DNA of 64,000 nucleotides from Gp6-AA40 sp035293405 (GTDB lineage: Bacteria > Acidobacteriota > Vicinamibacteria > Vicinamibacterales > UBA2999): positions 38,951 to 102,950 of the forward strand of contig DATDOE010000108.1 of NCBI GenBank assembly GCA_035293405.1. The letters are read 5' to 3'. Shown piece after piece: positions 35,325-43,760 of this stretch. Every line of letters begins with the position of its first letter. Positions within the stretch are counted from its first letter, which is position 1. Both the position numbers and the translations under genes were made by a program. The notes beneath the pieces are model-generated. The model was not told the DNA's origin. It was given only the letters and a program-made list of their open reading frames with translations, and did not search any database.

Positions 35325-35966
35325 ACGAATCCTTTCCCATCCCTTCAGGCCATCGTCGACGTCGACGTCGCGCGGCGTGCCGGCTGGACGCCCGTCGATC
35401 TCGCACGCGCGTATCTCGACGGCGGTGCCCGCCTGCTTCAGATCCGCGCCAAGCAACTCGGGTCGGGCCCCTTTCTCGAGTTGTGCGATGCGGTCGTGAA
35501 CGCCGGCTCGTTGTACGGCGCGCTCGTCATCGTCAACGATCGCGCGGATCTGGCCGGCATGTCTGGCGCCGCGGGGGTACATGTCGGACAGGAGGATCTG
35601 CCTCCCGCGATGGCGCGCCAGCTGCTCGGCCGCGACGCGATCGTCGGCGTCTCAACCCACAGCGTGTCGCAGATCGCTGCTGTTGTTCGCGAGCCGATCA
35701 GCTACATCGCCGTAGGACCGGTGTTTGGCACGCACACGAAGGACACCGGTTACCACCCGGTCGGTCTGGACCTTGTGTCGACGGCCGTGCGCCTGGCGGA
35801 AGGTACACCGGTCGTGGCGATCGGAGGCATCACGCTCGAGAACGCGAAGTCGGTGCTCGATGCGGGCGCGGCATCGGTGGCCGTGATTCGCGATCTTCTG
35901 GCCACGCACGACCCGGCTGGACGGACGCTGGCCTATCTTCAGCGTCTCGCGCAACATCGCGTATAG
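35325..35966 (+). CDS. thiE: Thiamine-phosphate synthase with no canonical start codon
   Basis: From 35325 the frame encodes about 213 residues covering a full ThiE barrel: the LQAIVDVD first strand, QIRAK (HMP-diphosphate contact), VNDRADLA, VGQEDLP, STHS, YIAVGPVFGTHTKDT and VVAIGGI. Similarity begins a few codons after the accC stop, yet no ATG, GTG or TTG occurs until TTG at 35481, which would remove the QIRAK strand. The likely start is ACG at 35325, perhaps a T-to-C change of ATG, coupled to accC termination. Readthrough of the accC TAA (same frame) or a sequence error are alternatives. Confidence 0.8.
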   Translation, partial: TNPFPSLQAIVDVDVARRAGWTPVDLARAYLDGGARLLQIRAKQLGSGPFLELCDAVVNAGSLYGALVIVNDRADLAGMSGAAGVHVGQEDLPPAMARQLLGRDAIVGVSTHSVSQIAAVVREPISYIAVGPVFGTHTKDTGYHPVGLDLVSTAVRLAEGTPVVAIGGITLENAKSVLDAGAASVAVIRDLLATHDPAGRTLAYLQRLAQHRV

Positions 35967-36103
35967 TCGCAGGGAAAGACGGCAGGGTCGGTCAGTGGGC
36001 CAGCCGCAGTGTCCTGTACGGCCGGTCCTTCTTGCCGCGCCGAAGCTCGCGAAGCGAGCGGAGGCGGGTCGGACCGTCCGGGTGAAGAACTGAGGGGAGA
36101 TTC

Positions 36104-37591
36104 GTGGCTGGCTCATTGTTTCGCACCAAGTCAATCGACCGTCTCCTCGCGGAGTCGCAGGAGACCGGCGACAAGGCGCTGAAGCGCACACTGACCGGGT
36201 GGTCGCTCGTCGCACTCGGCATCGGCGCCATCATCGGAGCCGGCCTGTTCGTGCGCACGGCGGCTGCGATTGCTGAACGCGCCGGGCCGTCCGTCACGCT
36301 GGCCTTCATCGTCGCGGCCGTCGGCTGCCTGTTTGCCGGCCTCTGCTATGCCGAGTTCGCCTCGATGATTCCCATCGCCGGGAGTGCCTACACCTACTCC
36401 TACGCGACGATGGGGGAGTTCGTCGCGTGGATCATCGGCTGGGACCTGGTGCTCGAGTATGCCGTCGGCGCGGCAACGGTGGCGATTGCCTGGAGCGAGT
36501 ACTTCAACAGGGTCCTCGAGTTCATGGGGATGAACATCCCATACCCATGGCGCCATTCTCCGTTCGAGGCGATGAACGGGGTCAGCGGGATCATGAACAT
36601 TCCTGCGATCGTCATTCTGGCCCTTCTGTCCGCGCTGCTCATTCGCGGTACGCGGGAATCGGCGTTCGTGAACAACATCATCGTCATCACCAAGGTCTCC
36701 ATCGTGCTGCTGGTCATCGGCATTGGCTGGCAGTTCGTCAGCCCCGCGAATCACACGCCGTTCATTCCAGAACCGACAACCTACGTCACGCCTCAAGGGG
36801 TGACACACGCCTACGGCGGAATCCTCGGGATCCTGGGCGCGGCGGGCGTCGTCTTCTTCGCCTTCATTGGATTCGATGCGGTCTCCACCGCGGCACAGGA
36901 GACAAAGAATCCGAAGCGCGACATGCCCTTCGGCATCCTTGGTTCGCTCGCGGTCTGCACGATCCTGTATGTCCTCTTCTCGTATGTGCTGAGCGGCGTC
37001 GCGACAGTCGAGGACTTCCGGACTGCGGGCAGGGAAGCCTCTGTCGCCTTCGTCATCACCAAGTACATGACTGGATATGCATGGCTGTCACCGCTCGTGA
37101 CGGTCGCGATTCTCGCCGGGTTTTCTTCGGTCATCCTGGTGATGCTGCTGGGGCAGTCGCGGGTGTTTTATGCGATGAGCCAGGACGGCCTGGTGCCGAA
37201 GATCTTTTCTGAGGTACACCCCCGGTTCAAGACGCCGTGGAAATCCAACATCCTGTTCTTTCTGCTCACGAGCGCGTTTGCCGCGTTCATCCCCGAGAAC
37301 GTGGTCGGAGAGATGACCAGCATCGGGACGCTGTTTGCATTCATGCTCGTGTGCGCAGGCGTGTGGATCCTGCGCAACCGCCGGCCGGATCTCCAGCGCA
37401 GTTTCAAGGTTCCGGCCCTGCCGCTGGTCGCCTCGCTGGGCATCATCGTCTGCGGCGCCATGATTTACGGGCTCGGTTGGACCAACTGGCTGCGGCTCGG
37501 CGCCTGGCTGCTCATCGGCCTGTTTCTCTTCTTCGGCTACGCGCGAAGCCACAGCCGGCTGCAGTCGAGCGGTCCCGCGGCCGGGCGCTGA
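36104..37591 (+). CDS. APC-superfamily amino-acid permease
   Basis: A 495-residue membrane protein with 12 or more predicted helices. The first helix has GIGAIIGAGLFVRT, the substrate and sodium/proton loop of the APC fold; helix 6 has FFAFIGFDAVSTAAQETKNP, typical of cationic amino-acid transporters. The C-terminal third matches the CAT-type extension. The substrate is probably arginine, lysine or another amino acid. GTG start with AGGGGAG 6 nt upstream. A 27-nt palindrome follows directly. Confidence 0.9.
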   Translation: MAGSLFRTKSIDRLLAESQETGDKALKRTLTGWSLVALGIGAIIGAGLFVRTAAAIAERAGPSVTLAFIVAAVGCLFAGLCYAEFASMIPIAGSAYTYSYATMGEFVAWIIGWDLVLEYAVGAATVAIAWSEYFNRVLEFMGMNIPYPWRHSPFEAMNGVSGIMNIPAIVILALLSALLIRGTRESAFVNNIIVITKVSIVLLVIGIGWQFVSPANHTPFIPEPTTYVTPQGVTHAYGGILGILGAAGVVFFAFIGFDAVSTAAQETKNPKRDMPFGILGSLAVCTILYVLFSYVLSGVATVEDFRTAGREASVAFVITKYMTGYAWLSPLVTVAILAGFSSVILVMLLGQSRVFYAMSQDGLVPKIFSEVHPRFKTPWKSNILFFLLTSAFAAFIPENVVGEMTSIGTLFAFMLVCAGVWILRNRRPDLQRSFKVPALPLVASLGIIVCGAMIYGLGWTNWLRLGAWLLIGLFLFFGYARSHSRLQSSGPAAGR

Positions 37592-37592
37592 C

Positions 37593-37619
37593 AAATGGGG
37601 TCGACTCTTGACCCCATTT
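37593..37619. repeat. REP-like palindrome on the channel start codon
   Basis: AAATGGGGTC (37593-37602) and GACCCCATTT (37610-37619) form a perfect 10-bp stem with a 7-nt loop. The ATG of the next gene lies inside the left arm. It could end the permease transcript and also hide the next start codon. Confidence 0.75.
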
Positions 37620-38620
37620 CGCTGACGTGGGTCAGAGGTCCACGGCTCGCGGTCCTCGTCTTCCTGCTGGTGCTCGTGGGCGGTACGACTGGTTACATCG
37701 TCATCGAAGGCTGGGGCGCATGGGATGCCTTCTACATGACGGTCACCACGGTGGCCACCGTCGGATTCCGGGAGGTCCACCCTTTGTCGCGGTCGGGTCA
37801 GGCCTTCACGATTCTGCTGATCGTCAGCGGCGTCGGCACGGCCTTCTATACCGCAACTCTCTTGGCAACGATGATCGTGGAGGGCGGGCTGCAGCGAGGC
37901 TTCGAGCAGCGCCGCGTGGCTCGCATGCTGGACCGGGTTACGGATCACTTCATTCTCTGCGGCTACGGCCGGATCGGCAGCATCATCGCCGGCGAGTTGC
38001 ACAGCCAGGGCGTGCCCTTTGTCGTCGTCGAGCAGGACCCGGAACGGGTGCACGGGCTGGTGGCGCGCGGCTGGATCGCCCTTGCCGCCGATGCCAGCCG
38101 CGAAGAGGTGCTCCAGCGCGCCGGCATTCATCGCGCGCGCGGGCTGATCGCGGCCGTTGGCACCGATGCCGAGAACGTCTATACCGTTCTCACCGCGCGC
38201 GTGATGCGCCCCGATCTGTTCATCATTGCCCGCGTCGAGTCCGATGACGCGGAGCGCAAACTGCGCCGCGCGGGCGCGGATCGCGTGATCTCGCCCTATC
38301 AGATCGGCGCCGCCCACATGGCGCAGACGGCGTTGAGGCCGGCGGTCGTGGACTTCGTCCAGCTCGCGACGAGCTCTGGCCACCTCGATCTGTCGATGGA
38401 GCAGGTGCAGGTTCCGCACGCGTCGCCGATGGTCGGCCGGAGCATCGTCGACGCGGGCATCCGTCAGAAGTTCGGCGTCATCATTGTCGGCATCAAGCGG
38501 GCGGATGGGGCGATGGAGTTCAATCCACCGCCGGAGGCGGTGATTCGGGCGGGGGACGAGCTCGTCGTCCTGGGGCGCCCAGAGAGCGTCAAGGCGCTCG
38601 AGGAGATGATCGCGGTATGA
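37595..38620 (+). CDS. Potassium channel-like protein with RCK (TrkA-N, TrkA-C) domains
   Basis: A 341-residue protein: membrane helix (about 15-35), pore helix and filter (about 43-60), second helix (65-90), then a TrkA-N Rossmann domain with ILCGYGRIGSIIA and a TrkA-C domain (about 255-341). This is a two-helix ligand-gated K+ channel layout. The filter, TVGYG in most channels, reads TVGFR: the last Gly is Arg59 (codon CGG, 37769-37771), one base from GGG. That would place a positive charge at the outer mouth, so conduction is doubtful. Start ATG 37595 lies in a palindrome; TTG 37607 is an alternative. Overlaps folD as ATGA. Confidence 0.88.
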   Translation: MGSTLDPISLTWVRGPRLAVLVFLLVLVGGTTGYIVIEGWGAWDAFYMTVTTVATVGFREVHPLSRSGQAFTILLIVSGVGTAFYTATLLATMIVEGGLQRGFEQRRVARMLDRVTDHFILCGYGRIGSIIAGELHSQGVPFVVVEQDPERVHGLVARGWIALAADASREEVLQRAGIHRARGLIAAVGTDAENVYTVLTARVMRPDLFIIARVESDDAERKLRRAGADRVISPYQIGAAHMAQTALRPAVVDFVQLATSSGHLDLSMEQVQVPHASPMVGRSIVDAGIRQKFGVIIVGIKRADGAMEFNPPPEAVIRAGDELVVLGRPESVKALEEMIAV

Positions 38621-39543
38621 CAGCACGGGTGCTGGACGGGCAGGCGCTCGCGAAGCGGCTGCAGGAAGAGATCGCGCCAGACGTTGCGGCGTTTGCGAAA
38701 CAGCACGGCCGGCCGCCTGGCCTTGGCATCGTGCTGGCCGGAAACGACCCCGCCTCGGAGGTGTATGTCAGTCACAAGGTGAAGGCCGGCGCTGAAGCTG
38801 GCTTTCGAGTGGACCTGGAGAGGCTGCCGGCGACGGCGTCGCTCGCCGACGCAGTGGCGCTCGTGGAGCGCCTGAATGCGAGCCCGGCGCATGACGGGAT
38901 TCTCGTGCAGTCTCCGCTGCCGAAAGCGATGGGCGCCGGCGCGGAGCAGGCGGTGTTCGACACGATCGACGCCTCGAAGGACGTCGATGGCTTCAGTGCC
39001 GTCAGCGTCGGCTTGCTGGTGCAGAACCGGCCCACGCTCGTGGCGTGCACACCGTCTGGTGTGATCGTGCTGCTGGAGCGTGAGCGCATTCCGATCGCCG
39101 GGCGGCACGCCGTCGTCATCGGCCGCAGCGATATCGTCGGCAAACCGATGGCCATGCTGCTGCTCCATCGTGATGCCACCGTGACGATCTGCCACTCGAA
39201 GACGCCGAACCTTGCGGAAGTGTGCCGGCAGGCCGACATCCTGGTTGCGGCTGTGGGGAGGCCAGGACTCGTGACGCGCGAGTTCGTCAAACCCGGCGCC
39301 ACGGTGATTGATGTCGGCATCAACCGCGTGACCGACGCCGCGATGGCGTCGCGGCTGTTTCCGCCCGGTCATCGCCGCCTGGCCCTCTTCCAGTCGAAAG
39401 GGTCTGTCCTGGTCGGTGACGTTCACCCGGAGGTCGATGAGATTGCGGGGGCTCTGACCCCGGTGCCCGGCGGCATCGGTCCCCTCACGATCACGATGCT
39501 GATGGCCAATACCTTGCGCGCTGCCCGTGCGCGCGTGGGTTAG
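38617..39543 (+). CDS. folD: Methylenetetrahydrofolate dehydrogenase/cyclohydrolase FolD
   Basis: A 308-residue bifunctional enzyme that converts methylene-THF to formyl-THF. VYVSHKVKAGAEAGF has the catalytic Lys, GILVQSPLPK the family motif, DVDGFSAVSVG the substrate Asp, and GRSDIVGKPMA the NADP loop. The C-terminus has PGGIGPLTITMLMANT. The start overlaps the channel gene by 4 nt. Heptamers TTGGTTC begin soon after the stop. Confidence 0.96.
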   Translation: MTARVLDGQALAKRLQEEIAPDVAAFAKQHGRPPGLGIVLAGNDPASEVYVSHKVKAGAEAGFRVDLERLPATASLADAVALVERLNASPAHDGILVQSPLPKAMGAGAEQAVFDTIDASKDVDGFSAVSVGLLVQNRPTLVACTPSGVIVLLERERIPIAGRHAVVIGRSDIVGKPMAMLLLHRDATVTICHSKTPNLAEVCRQADILVAAVGRPGLVTREFVKPGATVIDVGINRVTDAAMASRLFPPGHRRLALFQSKGSVLVGDVHPEVDEIAGALTPVPGGIGPLTITMLMANTLRAARARVG

Positions 39544-39585
39544 CTGGTTGATGGGCCTTGGTTCTTGGTTCTTGGTTCTTGGTGA
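39544..39585. repeat. Heptamer array after folD (TTGGTTC)
   Basis: Six in-phase heptamers fill 39544-39585 directly after the folD stop, including three exact TTGGTTC copies. The complementary word family (AAGAACC, ACGAACC) occurs at 40519-40556 after coaE and again before ndk. Confidence 0.85.
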
Positions 39586-39603
39586 GTTTTAGATCACCGT
39601 AGA

Positions 39604-39623
39604 GCGCAGGCTTCAGCCTGCGC
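39604..39623. repeat. REP-like palindrome with TTCA loop before coaE
   Basis: GCGCAGGC and GCCTGCGC form a perfect 8-bp stem around TTCA, preceded by GTAGA. It has the same architecture as palindromes at 22628, 49016, 50019, 50081 and 59195. Confidence 0.7.
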
Positions 39624-39647
39624 GGACATCTGTCTGGTGGTTCGCCG

Positions 39648-40235
39648 ATGCGACGAGTGGCGCTAACTGGGGGCATCGCAACCGGGAAGAGTCACGTACG
39701 GTCGCAGTTCGAGTCGCTGGGTGTGCGCACCATCGATGCCGACACACTGGCCCATGAGGTTGTCGCTGTCGGCACGCCGGGGCTCGAGGCCGTGGTCACG
39801 CGTTTCGGCCGCGCCGTCCTGGATCGAGACGGCGCGCTGGACCGGCGCAAGCTGGCCTCGATTGTCTTCGCCAACGCTGATGCCCGGCGCGATCTCGAAC
39901 ACATCATCCACCCGGCCGTGAAGACCGCCATCGATGCCTGGTTCGCGTCGCTGGGGCAGGACGTGCGCTTCGCAATTGCCGACATCCCCCTTCTCTACGA
40001 AACGGGGCGCGATCGGGACTTCGAGGCGGTGATCGTCACCGCGTGCGACCCGGACACGCAGCTCAGACGCGTCATGGCTCGTGATGGCGTCACAGCAGCC
40101 GACGCGCGTGCCCGCATTCGGGCGCAGCTTCCGATGGACGAGAAAGTCACCCGCGCGAACTACGTGATCCGAACCGACGGCACGATCGAGGAGACGAACG
40201 CCCAAGTGAGAGCGGTGCACCGGGCGCTGGGCTAG
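39648..40235 (+). CDS. coaE: Dephospho-CoA kinase
   Basis: A 195-residue P-loop kinase for the last step of CoA synthesis. GGIATGKS is the Walker A motif; DADTLAHEVV is the substrate-binding segment; ADIPLLYETGRD is the Walker B region; VTACDPDTQLRRVMARDG is a family signature. It is flanked on both sides by inverted heptamer arrays of the same word family. Confidence 0.95.
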   Translation: MRRVALTGGIATGKSHVRSQFESLGVRTIDADTLAHEVVAVGTPGLEAVVTRFGRAVLDRDGALDRRKLASIVFANADARRDLEHIIHPAVKTAIDAWFASLGQDVRFAIADIPLLYETGRDRDFEAVIVTACDPDTQLRRVMARDGVTAADARARIRAQLPMDEKVTRANYVIRTDGTIEETNAQVRAVHRALG

Positions 40236-40240
40236 TGGTA

Positions 40241-40556
40241 TTGGTTCGTCTCTATTTTAGCGGGTCGGTGCGACCCGACTGACGATTGTCGGTGCGATTC
40301 TAGCGCCGGTCGGTGCAATCGGGTCGCTCATCGGTGCGAGTGTGCTCGGCTCGGTGTGCCGTCAGCGGGCTGGCGGCTGGAAGGCGTCGATCCCTTTCAG
40401 TCGGCCGCTCGCCTCCAGTAACGCGCACCATCTGCGCTAGCACGATCGCACCAGCCAGGTATCGAATCGCACGACCCGCGTTACGATCGCACCTATCGCA
40501 CCGACTCGCAAAACAGAGACGAACCACGAACCAAGAACCACCAAGAACCACGAACC
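40241..40556. repeat. 316-nt inverted-repeat element between coaE and lapB
   Basis: The left end (from 40245, GGTTCGTCTCTATTTT) and right end (GAGACGAACC preceded by AAAAC, near 40510-40525) are inverted copies, as are adjoining GTCGGTGCGA segments. Inside, GTCGGTGCGA-like decamers recur at 40264, 40288, 40309, 40330 and 40350, and the complementary word ATCGCACC at 40445, 40466, 40486 and 40495, mostly 20-24 nt apart. The whole can fold as one long imperfect hairpin. The right end runs into ACGAACC heptamers. No gene is seen in it. Confidence 0.8.
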
Positions 40557-40559
40557 AGT

Positions 40560-41786
40560 TCAGGATTCCGTGAGCTCAGCCACCGCCGGGTTCTTCGCCG
40601 GCGCGATCCGTTCCTCGACAAACGTATTCCACTCATGGCATTGGGGGCACTGCCAGAGCAGCTCGGTGCTGCGATAGCGGCATCGCACGCAGACGTGAGG
40701 GTCGAGATAGAAGACCGCGTTGCGGGTCAACTCCACGTAGCTCCGGACCAGCGACGGGTCCAGGCCGAGCGCGGCCAGTGCCTGCCATACCTCTTGATGA
40801 ATCACCAGGCCGTGCGGGTTGTGGGGCAGCGCATCGAGCAGCAGGTCGAAGGCCTGACGATGCTGGCCGGCGGCGCCGAGATGACGGGACAAGGCCAGCC
40901 GCGCCCGCCAGTCCTGTGGATTCAGTCCGACGAGCCGCTGGCAGAGATCGACAAATCGCCGCGGCGCGTTGAGCGCGCGGTAGGCGCGCTCGAGGCGCTC
41001 GAAGGCCAGATAGGCCCGGTCTGGCAACGTGTTCACGAGCGTTTCCCAGGCTTCGACCGCGCCGGGAAGACTGCCTTGCAGCTCTCGCGCGTCACCCAGA
41101 TTCAAATACGCCGGCGCAATCCGTGCGTCCACGTCGATGGCTTCCTGGAAGGTTTTCGCGGCAGCCGGGCTGTCGCCGGCGCGAGCCTGAGCGCTGCCGA
41201 TCTCGTTCCGAAGAAAGCCGATGATCTGCTGGTCTTCATCCCGCCGGTGGGCGTCGATCGCCGCGATCTGCTCGCGGACGCGCGCGGCTTCCACCCACTG
41301 ATGCTGATCTTCGTACAGTTTCTGCAAGTTGATGAACGCGTACCGATTCAGCTGATCCAGCCGGACCACTTCCTGGAACGCCTCGAGCGCCCGATCGACG
41401 AAGCCGCCGTGACGGAAATCCAATCCCAGGCAGAGCAGCACGTACGCATGCTCGAGGGTTCTCAGGTCCGTGCGCTGCAAGAGCGCCTGGTGAACGTTGA
41501 TCGCACGGCCGACCTGGCCTTTCTGCCGGTACAGGTTCCCGAGAATCATCTGAATCTCGAGCGCATCGGTGTCGGTGCTGGTGGCCTGCGTCAGTTCGTC
41601 GATGGCCTGGTCAATCTGGTTGTCCACCAGGAAGTTGAGGCCGAGCATGTAGTGCGGGGTCTCGCGCAGCCGGCGGCGGTCGATCCATCGGCCGTCGCGC
41701 AGCTTGTACCGCTCGTGCGCTTTGCCGACTGTCAGGCCCACCAGGAGCGCGACGAGCACGGCGAGGAGCGGCGCGTATTCAGACAT
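40560..41786 (-). CDS. lapB: LapB-type TPR protein with rubredoxin-like metal site
   Basis: A 408-residue protein with an N-terminal membrane helix (about 5-20), a cytoplasmic region of about nine TPR units (45-370), and a C-terminal CVRC-CPQC cysteine quartet of the rubredoxin type, matching LapB (YciM). In E. coli LapB presents LpxC to FtsH and so sets lipopolysaccharide output. The next genes (kdsD, kdsA, kdsB) make Kdo, which fits that job. Confidence 0.9.
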   Translation of the reverse strand: MSEYAPLLAVLVALLVGLTVGKAHERYKLRDGRWIDRRRLRETPHYMLGLNFLVDNQIDQAIDELTQATSTDTDALEIQMILGNLYRQKGQVGRAINVHQALLQRTDLRTLEHAYVLLCLGLDFRHGGFVDRALEAFQEVVRLDQLNRYAFINLQKLYEDQHQWVEAARVREQIAAIDAHRRDEDQQIIGFLRNEIGSAQARAGDSPAAAKTFQEAIDVDARIAPAYLNLGDARELQGSLPGAVEAWETLVNTLPDRAYLAFERLERAYRALNAPRRFVDLCQRLVGLNPQDWRARLALSRHLGAAGQHRQAFDLLLDALPHNPHGLVIHQEVWQALAALGLDPSLVRSYVELTRNAVFYLDPHVCVRCRYRSTELLWQCPQCHEWNTFVEERIAPAKNPAVAELTES

Positions 41787-41837
41787 CGGCAGGGCCTACG
41801 CCCCTACGACAGGGTGAGGCACCGAACGCAAACGGCA

Positions 41838-42803
41838 TTAGATCATCTCGGTGCGCCAGAGGTCGTGCAGGTGCACGACACCTTGCACCAGGTTCACCGG
41901 ATCGACGACGACGATCGAGGTGATCTTGCGCTGTTCGAGGATGTGCAACGCTTCGGCCGCCAGCGTCTCACGGGACACCGTCACCGGCTGGCGAGTCATG
42001 ATCTCGCCCGCGCGGCGATCCAGGATGCTCGTGCCGTTCGACATGTGACGCCGCAGGTCACCGTCGGTGATGATCCCCACCAACTGGTTCCCATCGTCGA
42101 CGACGCACGTCATGCCGAGACCCTTGCGGGACATCTCGTAGATGACGTCCGGCATCAGTGCGCTGGTGCGTACTACGGGTGCCTGGTCGCCGCCGTGCAT
42201 CAGTTGCTCGAGGCGCATGAATCGCTTGCCAAGTGTGCCACCAGGATGCAGGTTCGCGAAGTCCTCCTGCCGGAACCCTTTGGCGACGAGGAGAGTCATC
42301 GCGAGCGCATCGCCGAGGGCCAGGGCCGCGGTGGTACTTGCGGTCGGCACCAGGTTCAGCGGACAGGCCTCCTCGGACACGCGGCAGTCCAGCGTGACGT
42401 CGGCCGCTTGGCCTAGCGTCGAGCGGCATTCGCCGGTAATGGCGATGAGCCTGGCTCCCAGTCGCTTGATGGTCTCGAGCAGCCGGAGTATTTCCTCCGT
42501 CTCGCCGCTGTACGACAATGCCACGATCACGTCGTCGGACTGAAGCACGCCCAGGTCCCCGTGAATGGCCTCTGCCGGATGCAGAAAGAAGGCGGGCGTG
42601 CCCGTGCCAGCGAACGTCGCGGCGATCTTCTGGCAGATGATGCCCGACTTGCCGATACCGGTCACGATCACGCGACCGCGGCACTCGAGCAGCAGAAGGG
42701 TCGCGCGCTCGAAGGCCCCGTCGAGCCGCTCGACCAGTGCCAGGATGGCTGCGGCTTCTGTCTGCAGGACCTTTCTGGCCAATGACATATCGATCTTCTT
42801 CAC
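41838..42803 (-). CDS. kdsD: D-arabinose-5-phosphate isomerase
   Basis: A 321-residue protein: SIS domain (about 35-190) with VTGIGKSGIICQKIAAT, LSYSGETEEI and HPGGTLGK, then a pair of CBS domains (about 205-320). It makes arabinose-5-phosphate from ribulose-5-phosphate for Kdo. It overlaps kdsA by 4 nt, placing two consecutive Kdo steps in one transcript. Confidence 0.95.
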   Translation of the reverse strand: MKKIDMSLARKVLQTEAAAILALVERLDGAFERATLLLLECRGRVIVTGIGKSGIICQKIAATFAGTGTPAFFLHPAEAIHGDLGVLQSDDVIVALSYSGETEEILRLLETIKRLGARLIAITGECRSTLGQAADVTLDCRVSEEACPLNLVPTASTTAALALGDALAMTLLVAKGFRQEDFANLHPGGTLGKRFMRLEQLMHGGDQAPVVRTSALMPDVIYEMSRKGLGMTCVVDDGNQLVGIITDGDLRRHMSNGTSILDRRAGEIMTRQPVTVSRETLAAEALHILEQRKITSIVVVDPVNLVQGVVHLHDLWRTEMI

Positions 42804-43660
42804 GCACGGGCTCCATCAGGAACGCGAGCCGCCGGTTCGGCCTGTTCGCGTGCGGCGGCGTCGATACGGGCCAGCTTGCGCAGAAGGGCTTCGAGCCGGT
42901 CCAGCCGAAGCGCGTTGCCCGCGTCGCTCTTCGCGCGCGAGGGCTCTTCGTGCACCTCCATGAACACGGCATCCACGCCTGCGCCCACTCCGGCCGAGGC
43001 CAATGGCTCGATGTACTCGGCCAGGCCGGCCGTGACCCCGTCGCCGGCCCCTGGCAGTTGCAGGCTGTGCGTGACGTCGAATACGACCGGGTAGCCGAGC
43101 TCGCGCAGCATCGGAAACGCGCGCATGTCGACGACCAGGTTGTTGTAGCCGAAGCTCACGCCGCGCTCGGTGAGCAGCACGGACTCGTTTCCTTCGGACG
43201 TGATCTTCGCGATCACATGCCGCATGTCCTTCGGTGCCAGAAACTGTCCCTTCTTTACGTTGACGGCTTTCCCGGTGCGCGCCGCCGCCACGATGAGGTC
43301 CGTCTGACGCGAGAGGAATGCGGGAATCTGGAGGACGTCGGCGACATCAGCCACACGCGCTGCATGCGAAGGCTCGTGGATGTCGGTCAGGACTGGAAGG
43401 CCCGTGCGGGCCTTCACCTCGGCCAGGGTCCGCAGACCCGACTCGAGTCCGGGGCCGCGGAACGACGTTCCAGATGTGCGATTCGCCTTGTCGTACGACG
43501 CCTTGAAGATCACGGGCACGCCGCAGCGGCCGGCGATTTCCTTGATGGCCGCCGCCAGTTCAAGGGCGTGGCCCGTGCTCTCGATGACGCAGGGCCCGGC
43601 GATCAGGGCGAGCGGACTGCCGCCCCCTATCGCGAACGCCCCGATCGGAACCGGTTTCAC
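42800..43660 (-). CDS. kdsA: Kdo-8-phosphate synthase, metal-dependent class
   Basis: A 286-residue TIM barrel condensing PEP with arabinose-5-phosphate. LIAGPCVIES carries the metal-binding Cys found in Aquifex-type enzymes, where E. coli KdsA has Asn. The other likely ligands are present (His in DVTHSLQLPG, Glu in FMEVHEEP, Asp in KSDAGN). KANRTSGTSFRGPG and VNVKKGQFLAP are family signatures. It is thus expected to need a divalent metal. Confidence 0.95.
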   Translation of the reverse strand: MKPVPIGAFAIGGGSPLALIAGPCVIESTGHALELAAAIKEIAGRCGVPVIFKASYDKANRTSGTSFRGPGLESGLRTLAEVKARTGLPVLTDIHEPSHAARVADVADVLQIPAFLSRQTDLIVAAARTGKAVNVKKGQFLAPKDMRHVIAKITSEGNESVLLTERGVSFGYNNLVVDMRAFPMLRELGYPVVFDVTHSLQLPGAGDGVTAGLAEYIEPLASAGVGAGVDAVFMEVHEEPSRAKSDAGNALRLDRLEALLRKLARIDAAAREQAEPAARVPDGARA

Positions 43661-43760
43661 GCGCCTATCTTAGCGAACCTGGACCCGGAACCTCAGCGAA
43701 CCCCGAACCTTGAACCGGGAGCTCACCGAACCTGGACCTGGGAGCTCGGAACCTGGACCT
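43661..43760. repeat. Heptamer array between pyrG and kdsA, entering pyrG
   Basis: On the minus strand words such as AGGTTCG, AGGTCCA and GAGCTCC repeat at 7-nt steps across the spacer and into the last codons of pyrG, where they encode the Gln/Val-rich tail and supply its stop codon. No other feature is seen in the gap. Confidence 0.75.

Noticed and set aside
40264..40504. 21-nt phased words considered as a CRISPR or iteron origin
   Set aside because: Repeats are too short and degenerate for CRISPR, occur in both orientations, and no replication gene is adjacent.
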